From CALFER01 sp964472395 (lineage in GTDB: Bacteria > CSSED10-310 > CALFER01), in the NCBI GenBank assembly GCA_964472395.1, contig CAYYMM010000065.1, positions 1 to 26,348 on the forward strand: DNA of 26,348 bases, in the 5' to 3' direction. The notes under the pieces are model-generated. The model did no database searches. It was not told where the DNA came from and worked only from the letters and a program-made list of their open reading frames with translations. A program made the translations under genes and the position numbers. Of this stretch, positions 15,498 to 22,991 are shown piece after piece (the stretch's first letter is position 1; every line of letters starts with the position of its first letter).

Positions 15498-17385
15498 TGC
15501 GGTAGATGCCGTATCCGTTGAGTCCCGCCAGAATTTGATCCGCGTTCTGGGCGTCCACCTGGATGCTTTTCACCGGAGCGTCCGGGAGTCCGGAGGCCGC
15601 TTCCCATACTGACCATCCAGCCCCGCCGTCCGTCGATCGGACGATCTTCCCGTGATCGCCTCCAGCATAGACAATCGAATTGTTCGAAGGTGCAACCGCA
15701 AGCGAATAGAACACGACCACGCTCATATCCGGAGTCGCCGGTGAGACGCTCTGGCCGGAGTCGGTCGAGATGTGGATTCCGCGATCGGTTGCGAAGAGAA
15801 TGCGGGAACCGTCCTGGCTGACCATGAGCATTTCGTTCACATCGGTCCTGTACCAGATTCCGGAATTGATTCTGATATGCGTATAGCTTGCCCCTCCGTC
15901 GATCGATCGATCGTAATCACCGTCGTGCTGGCCGACCAGAACGATCGATCCGTCGGGCGGGAGCGTCAACGTGCTCGCGCACCCGATCCATGTCATGTCG
16001 GCCGTGGCGGATTCCCAGGAATCGCCCCTGTCGTTGCTGCGGTACAATCCGTTGAAGAACCCGGCTGCATAGATTCTGCCGGGGTTGTAGCGATCCACCG
16101 CCACATCCTCGATGACCAGATACCCGCCCGGATCGATGAACGACCAGGTGTCGCCCGCGTTGCTTGTCCGGTAAACGAAAAACCCGTTCATGGCCGTGTA
16201 CATATAGACCGGGTTCACGGGATCGATCTCGATATCGGTCACGTCGTGGTGGAGCGGTTGAAAACCGCTCATCGTTCGCCGCCAGGAGGCACCATTATCG
16301 ATCGATCTCCAGAGACCGTTTTCCGAGCAGGCGGCGTACCAGACGGAGGGATTGCCCGGCACATTCCGGAGTTTCCTGACATTGGCAGCTTTGAAACCCG
16401 AATCAATCAGCGTCCACGGACCTTCGGTCGTGATCTGTCTGAATACCCCACCGCACGTGCCCGCGAATAGTCCTTCCGCCAGGAACGACACACAGTAGGT
16501 GCGTTTCGGCGTCAATCCGTCGATTCGAGGCACCCATGAGTCGGCGTCACCGTTGGTCTCCGAGATAAACACCCCGGAATACCAACTCGAGACCGCGACG
16601 CGTCCGGCGTGATACGGATCGACCGCGACGCCCGTCAGACACACCTCACTGAAGACCAGCGACCATGCGAGTCCGGCATCCGTCGAGCGATACAATTTGC
16701 CGTTTTCGCTCACATCGCTGTCCTTCTCCTGCGTCGTGACAAACAGGGTATCCGGTGTCGCCGGATCCATGCAGATCGCTCGGACCGGCAGCAGCCCGAG
16801 GCCGGAATTTCTGGGTGTCCAGGTCGCGCCGGCATCCGATGAAACATAAACGCCGGCTTGCGTACCGAGCACGATCCGGTCGGGTTGGTCCGGCGTCCAG
16901 ATTATACCTCGCACCTGAGAAATCGGATACCCTCGTGTGAGAGGGGTGAGTGTTCCTGTCGCGATATCGAAACGCAGCAGACCCGACCCCTGGGAGCCGA
17001 GCAGGATGGAGGAGGATATGCCTTCCAGCGTCTGAATGGCGCAGGATATGACGGGGATTGCGCAGATTCGGGTCCAGGATGTGCCGGCATCCGTACTGCG
17101 CATGGCTCCGTAGTCGGATCCAACAATCAGTTCCTTGTTGTCCGGCCCGACAGCGACCGTCCGGATCACCGGAGATGTTTCCGGAACGGGAACCGGTTCC
17201 CAGGTCAATGATGCCGGTACGAAGTGATACAGACCGCCTCCCCGGGTGCCTACGTACAGCGTCGTTCCATCCGGACCTGCGGCCGAACACAGTGCGGTTC
17301 CGGTTTGCAGTGCGAGTGGTTCGACGGCGGCAATTGCACTGGAGATCATCAGGAGGAGAAAAACTCCGAGTGTGTGTCTGTGCAT
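15487..17385 (-). CDS. Secreted Asp-box (BNR/sortilin-like) beta-propeller protein
   Basis: 632 aa from the ATG at 17385. This start has GGGAG 8 bases upstream and begins a signal peptide (MHRHTLGVFLLLMISSAIA-A); the in-frame ATG at 17418 would overlap the preceding gene. At least nine Asp-box repeats (S-x-D-x-G-x-x-W type, such as RSTDAGTSW, RSIDNGASW, RSNDRGDSW, RSTDGGAGW) are spread through the chain. These are turn motifs of sialidase, Vps10 and Ycf48-type propellers. No catalytic residues of a known hydrolase can be assigned, so it may bind ligands or other proteins at the cell surface. There is no Pro/Thr linker. It lies 5 bases after the upstream propeller gene, so the two are surely one transcription unit. 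Confidence 0.82.
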   Translation of the reverse strand: MHRHTLGVFLLLMISSAIAAVEPLALQTGTALCSAAGPDGTTLYVGTRGGGLYHFVPASLTWEPVPVPETSPVIRTVAVGPDNKELIVGSDYGAMRSTDAGTSWTRICAIPVISCAIQTLEGISSSILLGSQGSGLLRFDIATGTLTPLTRGYPISQVRGIIWTPDQPDRIVLGTQAGVYVSSDAGATWTPRNSGLGLLPVRAICMDPATPDTLFVTTQEKDSDVSENGKLYRSTDAGLAWSLVFSEVCLTGVAVDPYHAGRVAVSSWYSGVFISETNGDADSWVPRIDGLTPKRTYCVSFLAEGLFAGTCGGVFRQITTEGPWTLIDSGFKAANVRKLRNVPGNPSVWYAACSENGLWRSIDNGASWRRTMSGFQPLHHDVTDIEIDPVNPVYMYTAMNGFFVYRTSNAGDTWSFIDPGGYLVIEDVAVDRYNPGRIYAAGFFNGLYRSNDRGDSWESATADMTWIGCASTLTLPPDGSIVLVGQHDGDYDRSIDGGASYTHIRINSGIWYRTDVNEMLMVSQDGSRILFATDRGIHISTDSGQSVSPATPDMSVVVFYSLAVAPSNNSIVYAGGDHGKIVRSTDGGAGWSVWEAASGLPDAPVKSIQVDAQNADQILAGLNGYGIYRITP

Positions 17386-17390
17386 ACCGG

Positions 17391-19403
17391 TTACTCCCAT
17401 ACCGCAAGGAAAGGCCATTCGCTCTGATTCCCATAAGCATCGTCGACTCGGAGCGTAAACGGATAGGTGCCTTCATATCCGGAGAGGGTGTCGGGCGGCA
17501 CAAACGTTTTCCATGTGAACAGGAAATCTCCGGCCACATCGTCACCCGTTCCGCCTTCCTGACCATCGTCATTAAGCTCGATGCCCGTTGCGAGCCCCTC
17601 ATAATACAGTTCGGCCCGGGTGATATCGTCCGTGTCACCGTCATCATCTGTCAGATAGGCGATGAAGGTGAGCGCGCCTCCTTTCGAGGCAACGAGATGC
17701 GTATCCCAGAAACCGCCGAGATAGATATGTGGGGACAGAGCATCTCCCGGCATGGCGGATCCCGGTGTCAGTACCGGATTTGTCAGGGGGGCAACGCCGG
17801 CATCGTCGAACAGATCGAGATATGGCCAGCGAGCCCGAAGCCCTGCTGCATCCTCGACTTCGATCTGTATCGAGTACTGTCCTGCCGCAGCGGCATCGGG
17901 CCCCCCCTGAAACCGCGCGCCGTACACACCGCTGTCCGGATCGAATCCCAGGTCGCCTCCGCCCGCTTCGAGCATGATCCCGAGGGGTTCGCCATCATAC
18001 ATCAGTTCCACACGGACGATATCGGAAGGACCATCCGGATCGACGACCAGCGCAAGAATCTCGATCGTTCCGCCATCGGATTCGGAAAAGGCTGTGTTCC
18101 ACCAGCCCGCTCCATAGATGCGCGGATGATGATCTTCGTTCACCCCGAAATTGATCGTCCGAAAATACAGCTCATCGCCCCAGTTGGTCTGATCCGGCCG
18201 CACATCGTCCCGTTCGTCCATCCAGACGATTCCGAGCTGGTCATCATTGATTTTAAACAACTGAGGATCCCGCGCCTTGCCGGCATACGAAATTTGCATT
18301 GGTTGAGACCAGGTAAGGCCGTTATCCTGGCTTTCGATTAAAAACAGGTCCCCTCGCCTCCTCGGTGTTTCCTGTCCGACCGTCCAATGACTGTTGAACA
18401 CCGCCCACAGTTCGGAACCGGTCCGGTGCACCACTTTGGGTGCGCCGTCACCCCATATCTCATGCATGGGATGATTCGGCGGGAATGTCGATAACTGGGT
18501 TTGGGGAGACCATGAGTAGCCGTCATCGAAGCTGACGCGATGAAACGCCTGACTTCCTTCGGTATTTTCCCACCAGGTCACATGGAGATTCGCCAAGGGA
18601 TCACGGTAAATCATCTGATCGTAACAGGTCGAGTATTCGGACGGCAGATCCTGGGTGAGGACCAGCGCTGGGAAGATCCAGGTTGTGGTGCGATCGAGAC
18701 TCCGGATGGTGTAAATCTCATTCGGCGGCCACCCCCCCAGCGGATCGCCGTTGTAAGTGCTCATGAACGTCAGCAGAATCTCATCCTGACGAAGCTCCGT
18801 CAGCAAAGGTTCTCCGAAATCGACCGTTTCATAACTCCGACCGACGATCGACGGGGCTCCCCATGTGGCACCCGCATCATGACTCCGCGTGATGTAGGTC
18901 TGCGTCCAGCCGTTGGTGTCGTCCATCCACGCCAGATACAAGACCCCTTCTGAACTTTTCATGAGATGCGGATTTCTGGATTGGCCGGATGACTGGCTCA
19001 CCCGGCGGTCTCCCTCCCAGGTCTCACCCGAGTCGAAACTCCGTTTGATGTGAATTTCAGTCTGACCGTTGTATTCGGGAAGCGGTTCCATGAACACGAG
19101 ATAGAGGCTGCTGCCGTCCACGATCAGATCCGGATACTCCTCCGGGGACTGGTTCTGCGTCAGCCGGACGATCGGTTCCCATGTGATGCCGGCCGTCGTG
19201 GATCGTATGTAATAGAGTTCTCCGTTCACGCGATCCTTGAAATCCAGCCAAACAACATGGATGGTATTGCCGTCGATTCCGACCGTGGGGGACCAGGAAG
19301 CGCCGGGAGTGAACGTGATGCGTTGCTCGGGGCCCAGTTGATAGGTGAGCGCTGGCAACGCCGGAAATATGCAGAGAATGATGATGAGGGAAAGCGTTTT
19401 CAT
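17391..19403 (-). CDS. Secreted six-Asp-box sialidase-like propeller protein with two repeated C-terminal domains
   Basis: 670 aa. Signal peptide at 1-20 (MKTLSLIIILCIFPALPALT). Six Asp-boxes occur at about 67-75, 121-129, 173-181, 234-242, 291-298 and 357-365, as expected for a six-bladed sialidase-type propeller. The RIP motif and Arg triad of active sialidases are not evident, so I do not call it a sialidase. Two related domains follow (residues about 427-532 and 558-670). Each opens with H-(P/-)-x-I-Y-x-(G/A)-G-(F/W)-W-(N/D)-T, contains D-x-D-(G/x)-x-x-D-I-x-R-x-E-L-x-Y-x-G and ends with (R/E)-W-P-(Y/F)-L. The protein is probably extracellular or surface-bound. No clear Shine-Dalgarno precedes the ATG. 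It starts 50 bases after thiI and runs into the second propeller gene. Confidence 0.83.
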   Translation of the reverse strand: MKTLSLIIILCIFPALPALTYQLGPEQRITFTPGASWSPTVGIDGNTIHVVWLDFKDRVNGELYYIRSTTAGITWEPIVRLTQNQSPEEYPDLIVDGSSLYLVFMEPLPEYNGQTEIHIKRSFDSGETWEGDRRVSQSSGQSRNPHLMKSSEGVLYLAWMDDTNGWTQTYITRSHDAGATWGAPSIVGRSYETVDFGEPLLTELRQDEILLTFMSTYNGDPLGGWPPNEIYTIRSLDRTTTWIFPALVLTQDLPSEYSTCYDQMIYRDPLANLHVTWWENTEGSQAFHRVSFDDGYSWSPQTQLSTFPPNHPMHEIWGDGAPKVVHRTGSELWAVFNSHWTVGQETPRRRGDLFLIESQDNGLTWSQPMQISYAGKARDPQLFKINDDQLGIVWMDERDDVRPDQTNWGDELYFRTINFGVNEDHHPRIYGAGWWNTAFSESDGGTIEILALVVDPDGPSDIVRVELMYDGEPLGIMLEAGGGDLGFDPDSGVYGARFQGGPDAAAAGQYSIQIEVEDAAGLRARWPYLDLFDDAGVAPLTNPVLTPGSAMPGDALSPHIYLGGFWDTHLVASKGGALTFIAYLTDDDGDTDDITRAELYYEGLATGIELNDDGQEGGTGDDVAGDFLFTWKTFVPPDTLSGYEGTYPFTLRVDDAYGNQSEWPFLAVWE
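17394..17732 (-). repeat. Protein repeat, copy 2, in the sialidase-like propeller protein
   Basis: Residues about 558-670. It has the same order of motifs as copy 1: GGFWDT, LTDDDGDTDDITRAELYYEG, a DDxxxGD segment, and a closing WPFLAVW at the C-terminus of the protein. Confidence 0.6.
17808..18125 (-). repeat. Protein repeat, copy 1, in the sialidase-like propeller protein
   Basis: Residues about 427-532. It shares the GxWxTxxxxxxGG start, a VxDPDGxxDIxRVELMYxG core and a closing WPYLD with the copy encoded at 17394-17732. The copies are clearly diverged, so this is an old domain duplication. Confidence 0.6.
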
Positions 19404-19453
19404 AGTTTGTTTCTAACCGATCGCAAGCGGGCTTTGCAAGGAGCACCATCCGA

Positions 19454-20893
19454 TCAGATGTTGTAACCGAACAACGAGCCGTCCTGAACCGTTTGCGGTT
19501 CCTCGAAATGGTAGGCTTCGATGCCTTTCGCTCGCAGATACGCCGCGGCATCCCGGGACAATCGGCCCTTCCGGCAGTTCAGCACGACCGGTCGGTCTCC
19601 CGTGACCGATGCCGACCAGGCGTGAATGCCTGTCGATTCAATGACCTGGGCTGCTTCTTCCGGCGGCGGCATGCGGTCATCAGCCGCTGCGATCCAGACA
19701 TAGAGCGCATTGGCAGGGATGTAATCGATCGCGCACGACTCGGGGGGCTCCGGCATCGACATCGTGATCAGGTCTTCGCGGGTGAGAGTCCGCATCGCCT
19801 CATCCAATAAACCCGTCGGGAGTGTCGACTCGATTGCCTCGACACCGGCCGGCCACGATCGCGTTTTCGGTTTCGATACCGCCACATTGCAGAATTCCGG
19901 CACCTGCTCGCTGACCTCAAGCGTTCCGATACGGCGCGCAATCCGGATGATATCGAGCTTGTCCATTGCAATCAGGGGTCTGAACGGGAACAGATCCGTC
20001 ACGCGGGAGATCGTGCGGAGATTGGAGAGTGTCTGGGTGGAAACCTGGCCCAGGGACTCGCCGGTGACAAAGGCATCGGCCTTGATTCTGACCGCGAGTC
20101 TCTGCGCCGCACGATAGAAAAAGCGCTTGAGCAGGATGTTGCGGTATCGATGATCGATCCGTGAAAACGCGGAAAGGATCTCCGTGAAATCGATCGTGTA
20201 AAAAGACGGTTTGTACCCGTAACTCCACTGATCGGTGAGGTGTTTCGCCGCACTTTTCGGACCCCACAACTGGAGGGGCCCGCCGAGATTGCAGAAGAGG
20301 TAATCGATGCGGAGTCCGCGACGGAGCGCCATCCATGCGGCGACCGGCGAATCGATGCCACCGGACATCAGACAGACCGCCCGTCCCTGACTCCCGATCG
20401 GAAATCCGCCTGCCCCCTCCTGTTCATCGGTAAAAAAACTGACCTGATCATCCCGCAGATCGATCCGACAGGTCACCTGGGGGTCCGTCAGATCCACCCG
20501 TCCCCCCGCAACGAGCAGCGCGCCAACGGCGCATTCCACATCTCGCGAGGAAAAAGCATGTTTTCCGACCCGCCGACATCGCACCGCAAACCGTTTCCCC
20601 TCCACAGCCCGACGAAAGTGATTCGCAGCGGCATCGCGCATGGAGTCAAAATCCGAATATGGAAAGGAATGAACCGGGGAAATGGAGTGGATTCCGAAGA
20701 CGCGTTCGAGAATCGACGCTGCCTGTGCCTCATCCGATTCCACGAACAAGTAAGCCTGCTCGAGGTTAACTGAAACCCGGCATCCGTTGCGTTTGAAGGC
20801 ATCGAAAACATTGGACAGAAGCCTCTGCGTGAAGGCATGGCGCACCTGCCGACTCTTCAGCATCATTTCTCCGAAACGACACAAAAACCGCAT
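19454..20893 (-). CDS. thiI: tRNA 4-thiouridine synthase ThiI with C-terminal rhodanese domain
   Basis: 479 aa from the ATG at 20893, which follows GGAGG at suitable spacing; E. coli ThiI has 482 aa. Residues 1-165 hold the N-terminal ferredoxin-like and THUMP domains that bind tRNA. The PP-loop SGGIDSPVA (177-185) binds ATP and adenylates U8 of tRNA. Cys335 (VPEFCNVAVSKP) fits the position of E. coli Cys344, and Cys440 (VLNCRKGRLS) fits the rhodanese persulfide Cys456. The sulfur-relay form for s4U synthesis is therefore complete. The rhodanese domain in E. coli also supports thiamine thiazole synthesis; no thiamine genes are nearby. It starts 26 bases after the deiminase gene, presumably in the same transcript, though the functions look unrelated. 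Confidence 0.95.
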   Translation of the reverse strand: MRFLCRFGEMMLKSRQVRHAFTQRLLSNVFDAFKRNGCRVSVNLEQAYLFVESDEAQAASILERVFGIHSISPVHSFPYSDFDSMRDAAANHFRRAVEGKRFAVRCRRVGKHAFSSRDVECAVGALLVAGGRVDLTDPQVTCRIDLRDDQVSFFTDEQEGAGGFPIGSQGRAVCLMSGGIDSPVAAWMALRRGLRIDYLFCNLGGPLQLWGPKSAAKHLTDQWSYGYKPSFYTIDFTEILSAFSRIDHRYRNILLKRFFYRAAQRLAVRIKADAFVTGESLGQVSTQTLSNLRTISRVTDLFPFRPLIAMDKLDIIRIARRIGTLEVSEQVPEFCNVAVSKPKTRSWPAGVEAIESTLPTGLLDEAMRTLTREDLITMSMPEPPESCAIDYIPANALYVWIAAADDRMPPPEEAAQVIESTGIHAWSASVTGDRPVVLNCRKGRLSRDAAAYLRAKGIEAYHFEEPQTVQDGSLFGYNI

Positions 20894-20919
20894 ACATCCT
20901 CCAGAGTTGGTGCCGACAC

Positions 20920-22542
20920 CTATCGCGCCGTCCATCCGAATTCCCAGGTCGAGTATGCTCCGACCAGAGCGCTCATTCCGGGATCCGTCATCCCGGCATA
21001 CCACATCAACCCGGAAGCAGATCCCGTTCCATCCGGCCAGACGAACGGCGGAATGACGGTCACTTGGACCTCGCCTTCCGCCACATCGAATCGATAGAAA
21101 TCGAATTCGCCGAACGACGGGGCGAAAAAGAGGCTGCCGTGGACATCGAGAATGACGAAGAGATGCGTGTCGGGTAGCGCCGTTCCCAGAGAATTGCACA
21201 GATCAACATCGACACGGCAAACGTCGCCGGGCGCGAAGCCATGACTCGGCATCCGCACAAACGATCCGGTCATGCCGCATGAACCTGTCGGAGTCGGCGA
21301 TGGAACCGCAGTCCCGGTGACAGTCGGAGGGGGGGATCCGGTTGGCGTGGCAGTGGGGGAGGATGCCGGAGAAGTCGGTGTCGGGGAAGGAGGCGAAGTG
21401 ACCGTCGGAGGTGGGGTCGGATCGGGCGAGGGTGTTGGCATCAGGGAAGCGACCGCCTTGGTCGTACAGTGAATGGCCCCGCCGTATGCGATCGGATCGA
21501 GACTATCGATGCCGACCACGGTCGATTCCGGAAAGAGTTCTTCATAAACGGTGATCGCGGTGGCGTCTTCATCCGTCTGATAGGTCGGAACGAACACATG
21601 ATCGTTCAGAATCAGACCGTTTGTGTAGGTCCAATACAAGTCCGTCGAACCCGGCATCGGAATGCGGATGACCGTGTAGTGCGACCCGGTACTTGCGATG
21701 AGATTCCCGACGAACTCGGCATTATTTTCGAGTTTCTGGTATTCGGGATCCCCCGGTTCATACTGCCCGATGAGCATTGTCTCGGCGTCGATCAGTTTGG
21801 CAAACATGTCGATGTGGCCGGTGTAATCGTCGAGGGGTTCGAGCACATGGAGCGTGTCACAGCCGCAGTATGCCTGCATCCTCTGACGCACTTCATCTTC
21901 AGTCAGATACCCCGCGTTCTGCTCGAACAGATAACTCGTCGTGAAACAGACGCCCTGCCCGTCCGGAATGAAGTTTCCGCCTTCGATGCGCAGGTCGGAC
22001 GAATAGGAAGGGATCGAATATGCATTGGCATACCGGGTTGGAAACGCGTCATCGTCGGGGCGTCCGGGGTACATCTGATCGACGAGTTCGCGGGTGCCGT
22101 CGGTCGAGATGAAGAAGGGGGCGTAATCGACAATCCAGCATGTATCGAGAGCGAACCGGAGGAACTCGACGCCGTCGAGTGGAACGCCTGCCGCGGTTAG
22201 CATGTTGCGCACGGAAGTCTCCTGCCCCGATGTCTCGACGATAATCTGCACAACCGCCGCATTGCGCATCTCGCGCGTCACGTCGACAAAATAGGCATTG
22301 AACCACATCCATCCGATCATGACGGAATCTGCGGGCGCCCATTCCGGGTCGCTGACGACAAGTCCTTGTGGTGGGTCGTTCGGATCCGTGAACGGCCTCT
22401 GGTCGATCGCAGCCGTACATCGTTCCCGGGCGGTGATATGAACCGGCAAAGGAGTCGAATCGAAATCGGCGCCGAACAGGCTTGGCGTGCAGATGAGGAA
22501 CAGAAAACATAGAGCAAGACCTGACGATGTGAGTTGCGGCAT
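20920..22542 (-). CDS. Secreted peptidylarginine/agmatine deiminase-like protein with Pro/Thr linker and C-terminal domain
   Basis: 540 aa from the ATG at 22542, which follows GAGGGG and starts a signal peptide (MPQLTSSGLALCFLFLICTPSLFG-A). The longer in-frame start at 22716 lies upstream of the promoter. Residues about 60-368 are a guanidino-group-modifying deiminase domain of the Porphyromonas PAD (PPAD) and agmatine deiminase family. Aligned by eye to PPAD: Asp139 in IVDYAPFF fits Asp130, His243 and Asp245 in TGHID fit His236 and Asp238, Asn308 in YTNGLILN fits Asn297, and Cys359 in GGAIHCTT fits the nucleophile Cys351. Agmatine deiminases are normally cytoplasmic, so export favours a peptide or extracellular substrate. 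A Pro/Thr/Ser linker (369-420) leads to a domain of about 120 residues with LFVILDVHG and a closing WEFGW. ThiI follows after 26 bases. Confidence 0.88.
   Translation of the reverse strand: MPQLTSSGLALCFLFLICTPSLFGADFDSTPLPVHITARERCTAAIDQRPFTDPNDPPQGLVVSDPEWAPADSVMIGWMWFNAYFVDVTREMRNAAVVQIIVETSGQETSVRNMLTAAGVPLDGVEFLRFALDTCWIVDYAPFFISTDGTRELVDQMYPGRPDDDAFPTRYANAYSIPSYSSDLRIEGGNFIPDGQGVCFTTSYLFEQNAGYLTEDEVRQRMQAYCGCDTLHVLEPLDDYTGHIDMFAKLIDAETMLIGQYEPGDPEYQKLENNAEFVGNLIASTGSHYTVIRIPMPGSTDLYWTYTNGLILNDHVFVPTYQTDEDATAITVYEELFPESTVVGIDSLDPIAYGGAIHCTTKAVASLMPTPSPDPTPPPTVTSPPSPTPTSPASSPTATPTGSPPPTVTGTAVPSPTPTGSCGMTGSFVRMPSHGFAPGDVCRVDVDLCNSLGTALPDTHLFVILDVHGSLFFAPSFGEFDFYRFDVAEGEVQVTVIPPFVWPDGTGSASGLMWYAGMTDPGMSALVGAYSTWEFGWTAR
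21283..21438 (-). repeat. Low-complexity Pro/Thr/Ser linker in the deiminase-like protein
   Basis: Residues 369-420 are almost only Pro, Thr and Ser, with short PTPSP, PTPTS and TATPT units. Such linkers separate catalytic domains from C-terminal surface or sorting domains. The C25 protease ends, at the left window edge, in a linker of the same kind (TPTATPTGPSPTPTRTP). Confidence 0.8.
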
Positions 22543-22577
22543 GTGCCCCTCATTGATGAATAGTTCAGGACGAATCG

Positions 22578-22606
22578 ATGATAGCGCCGCCGGGCAGGAC
22601 GCGCAA
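22578..22606 (-). promoter_or_regulatory. Promoter of the deiminase-thiI-propeller transcription unit
   Basis: On the minus strand TTGCGC (22601-22606), a 17-base spacer and TATCAT (22578-22583, 5 of 6) predict transcription from about 22571, some 29 bases before the ATG at 22542. I find no strong promoter or terminator in the later gaps of this cluster (26, 50 and 5 bases). One transcript for four genes is plausible. Confidence 0.55.
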
Positions 22607-22628
22607 TCCGCATCATGATAAAAAAATC

Positions 22629-22656
22629 TTGATCTTTCGTTGAATTTCCATATATA
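22629..22656 (+). promoter_or_regulatory. Promoter of the FYDLN zinc-ribbon gene
   Basis: TTGATC (22629-22634), a 16-base spacer and TATATA (22651-22656) lie about 63 bases before the ATG at 22719. The TA run continues to 22658, so an 18-base spacing is equally possible. Confidence 0.5.
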
Positions 22657-22718
22657 TAGCACTGCGTGTTGAGGCGAAGTCACATGGAACTGACGTTGAA
22701 CGGCACGGGGAGACAATC

Positions 22719-22991
22719 ATGGTTGTGAAAAAAGACAAACTCGGCGGTCGCCATCAATGTTCGGAATGCGATATTAAATTCTATGATCTGAACCGTCCGA
22801 GTCCGGTTTGTCCGAAATGTGGCGGCAAACCCCGCCTGGATTTCAAGCCGAAGGTCAAGAATTCAAAACCAACAGTCGATCTCGACTTCGAAACTGAGGA
22901 AACCGAATTGCCGAATGATGAGATCGAGATGATTCCGCTGGATGAAGCCGAAGAGGATTTCTCCGATTTCGGTGAAGACGCTTTAGTCTGA
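22719..22991 (+). CDS. FYDLN-acid domain protein (small zinc ribbon with acidic tail)
   Basis: 90 aa; GGGGAG lies 6 bases before the ATG. The N-terminus is a zinc ribbon with Cys14-x2-Cys17 and Cys31-x2-Cys34. Between them is the diagnostic KFYDLNRPSPVCPKCGG segment of the FYDLN_acid family (TIGR02300-type proteins). The tail (residues about 49-90) is strongly acidic with many Glu and Asp. Family members are longer (about 110-130 aa) and of unknown function; a nucleic-acid or protein contact through the ribbon is only a guess. The gene has its own promoter, is divergent from the deiminase gene and overlaps the convergent molybdenum hydroxylase gene by 9 bases. Confidence 0.88.
   Translation: MVVKKDKLGGRHQCSECDIKFYDLNRPSPVCPKCGGKPRLDFKPKVKNSKPTVDLDFETEETELPNDEIEMIPLDEAEEDFSDFGEDALV

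Noticed and set aside
16646..17647. 333-codon minus-strand open frame
   Set aside because: It overlaps the two propeller genes in another frame, is Arg-rich and lacks Asp-boxes or a signal peptide.
17391..19403. Active sialidase
   Set aside because: Asp-boxes are present, but the RIP motif and the catalytic Arg, Tyr and Asp set could not be found by eye. Asp-boxes alone show only the propeller fold.
22543..22716. Longer N-terminus for the deiminase starting at 22716
   Set aside because: It would bury the signal peptide at residue 59 and include the promoter region; the ATG at 22542 has GAGGGG upstream.
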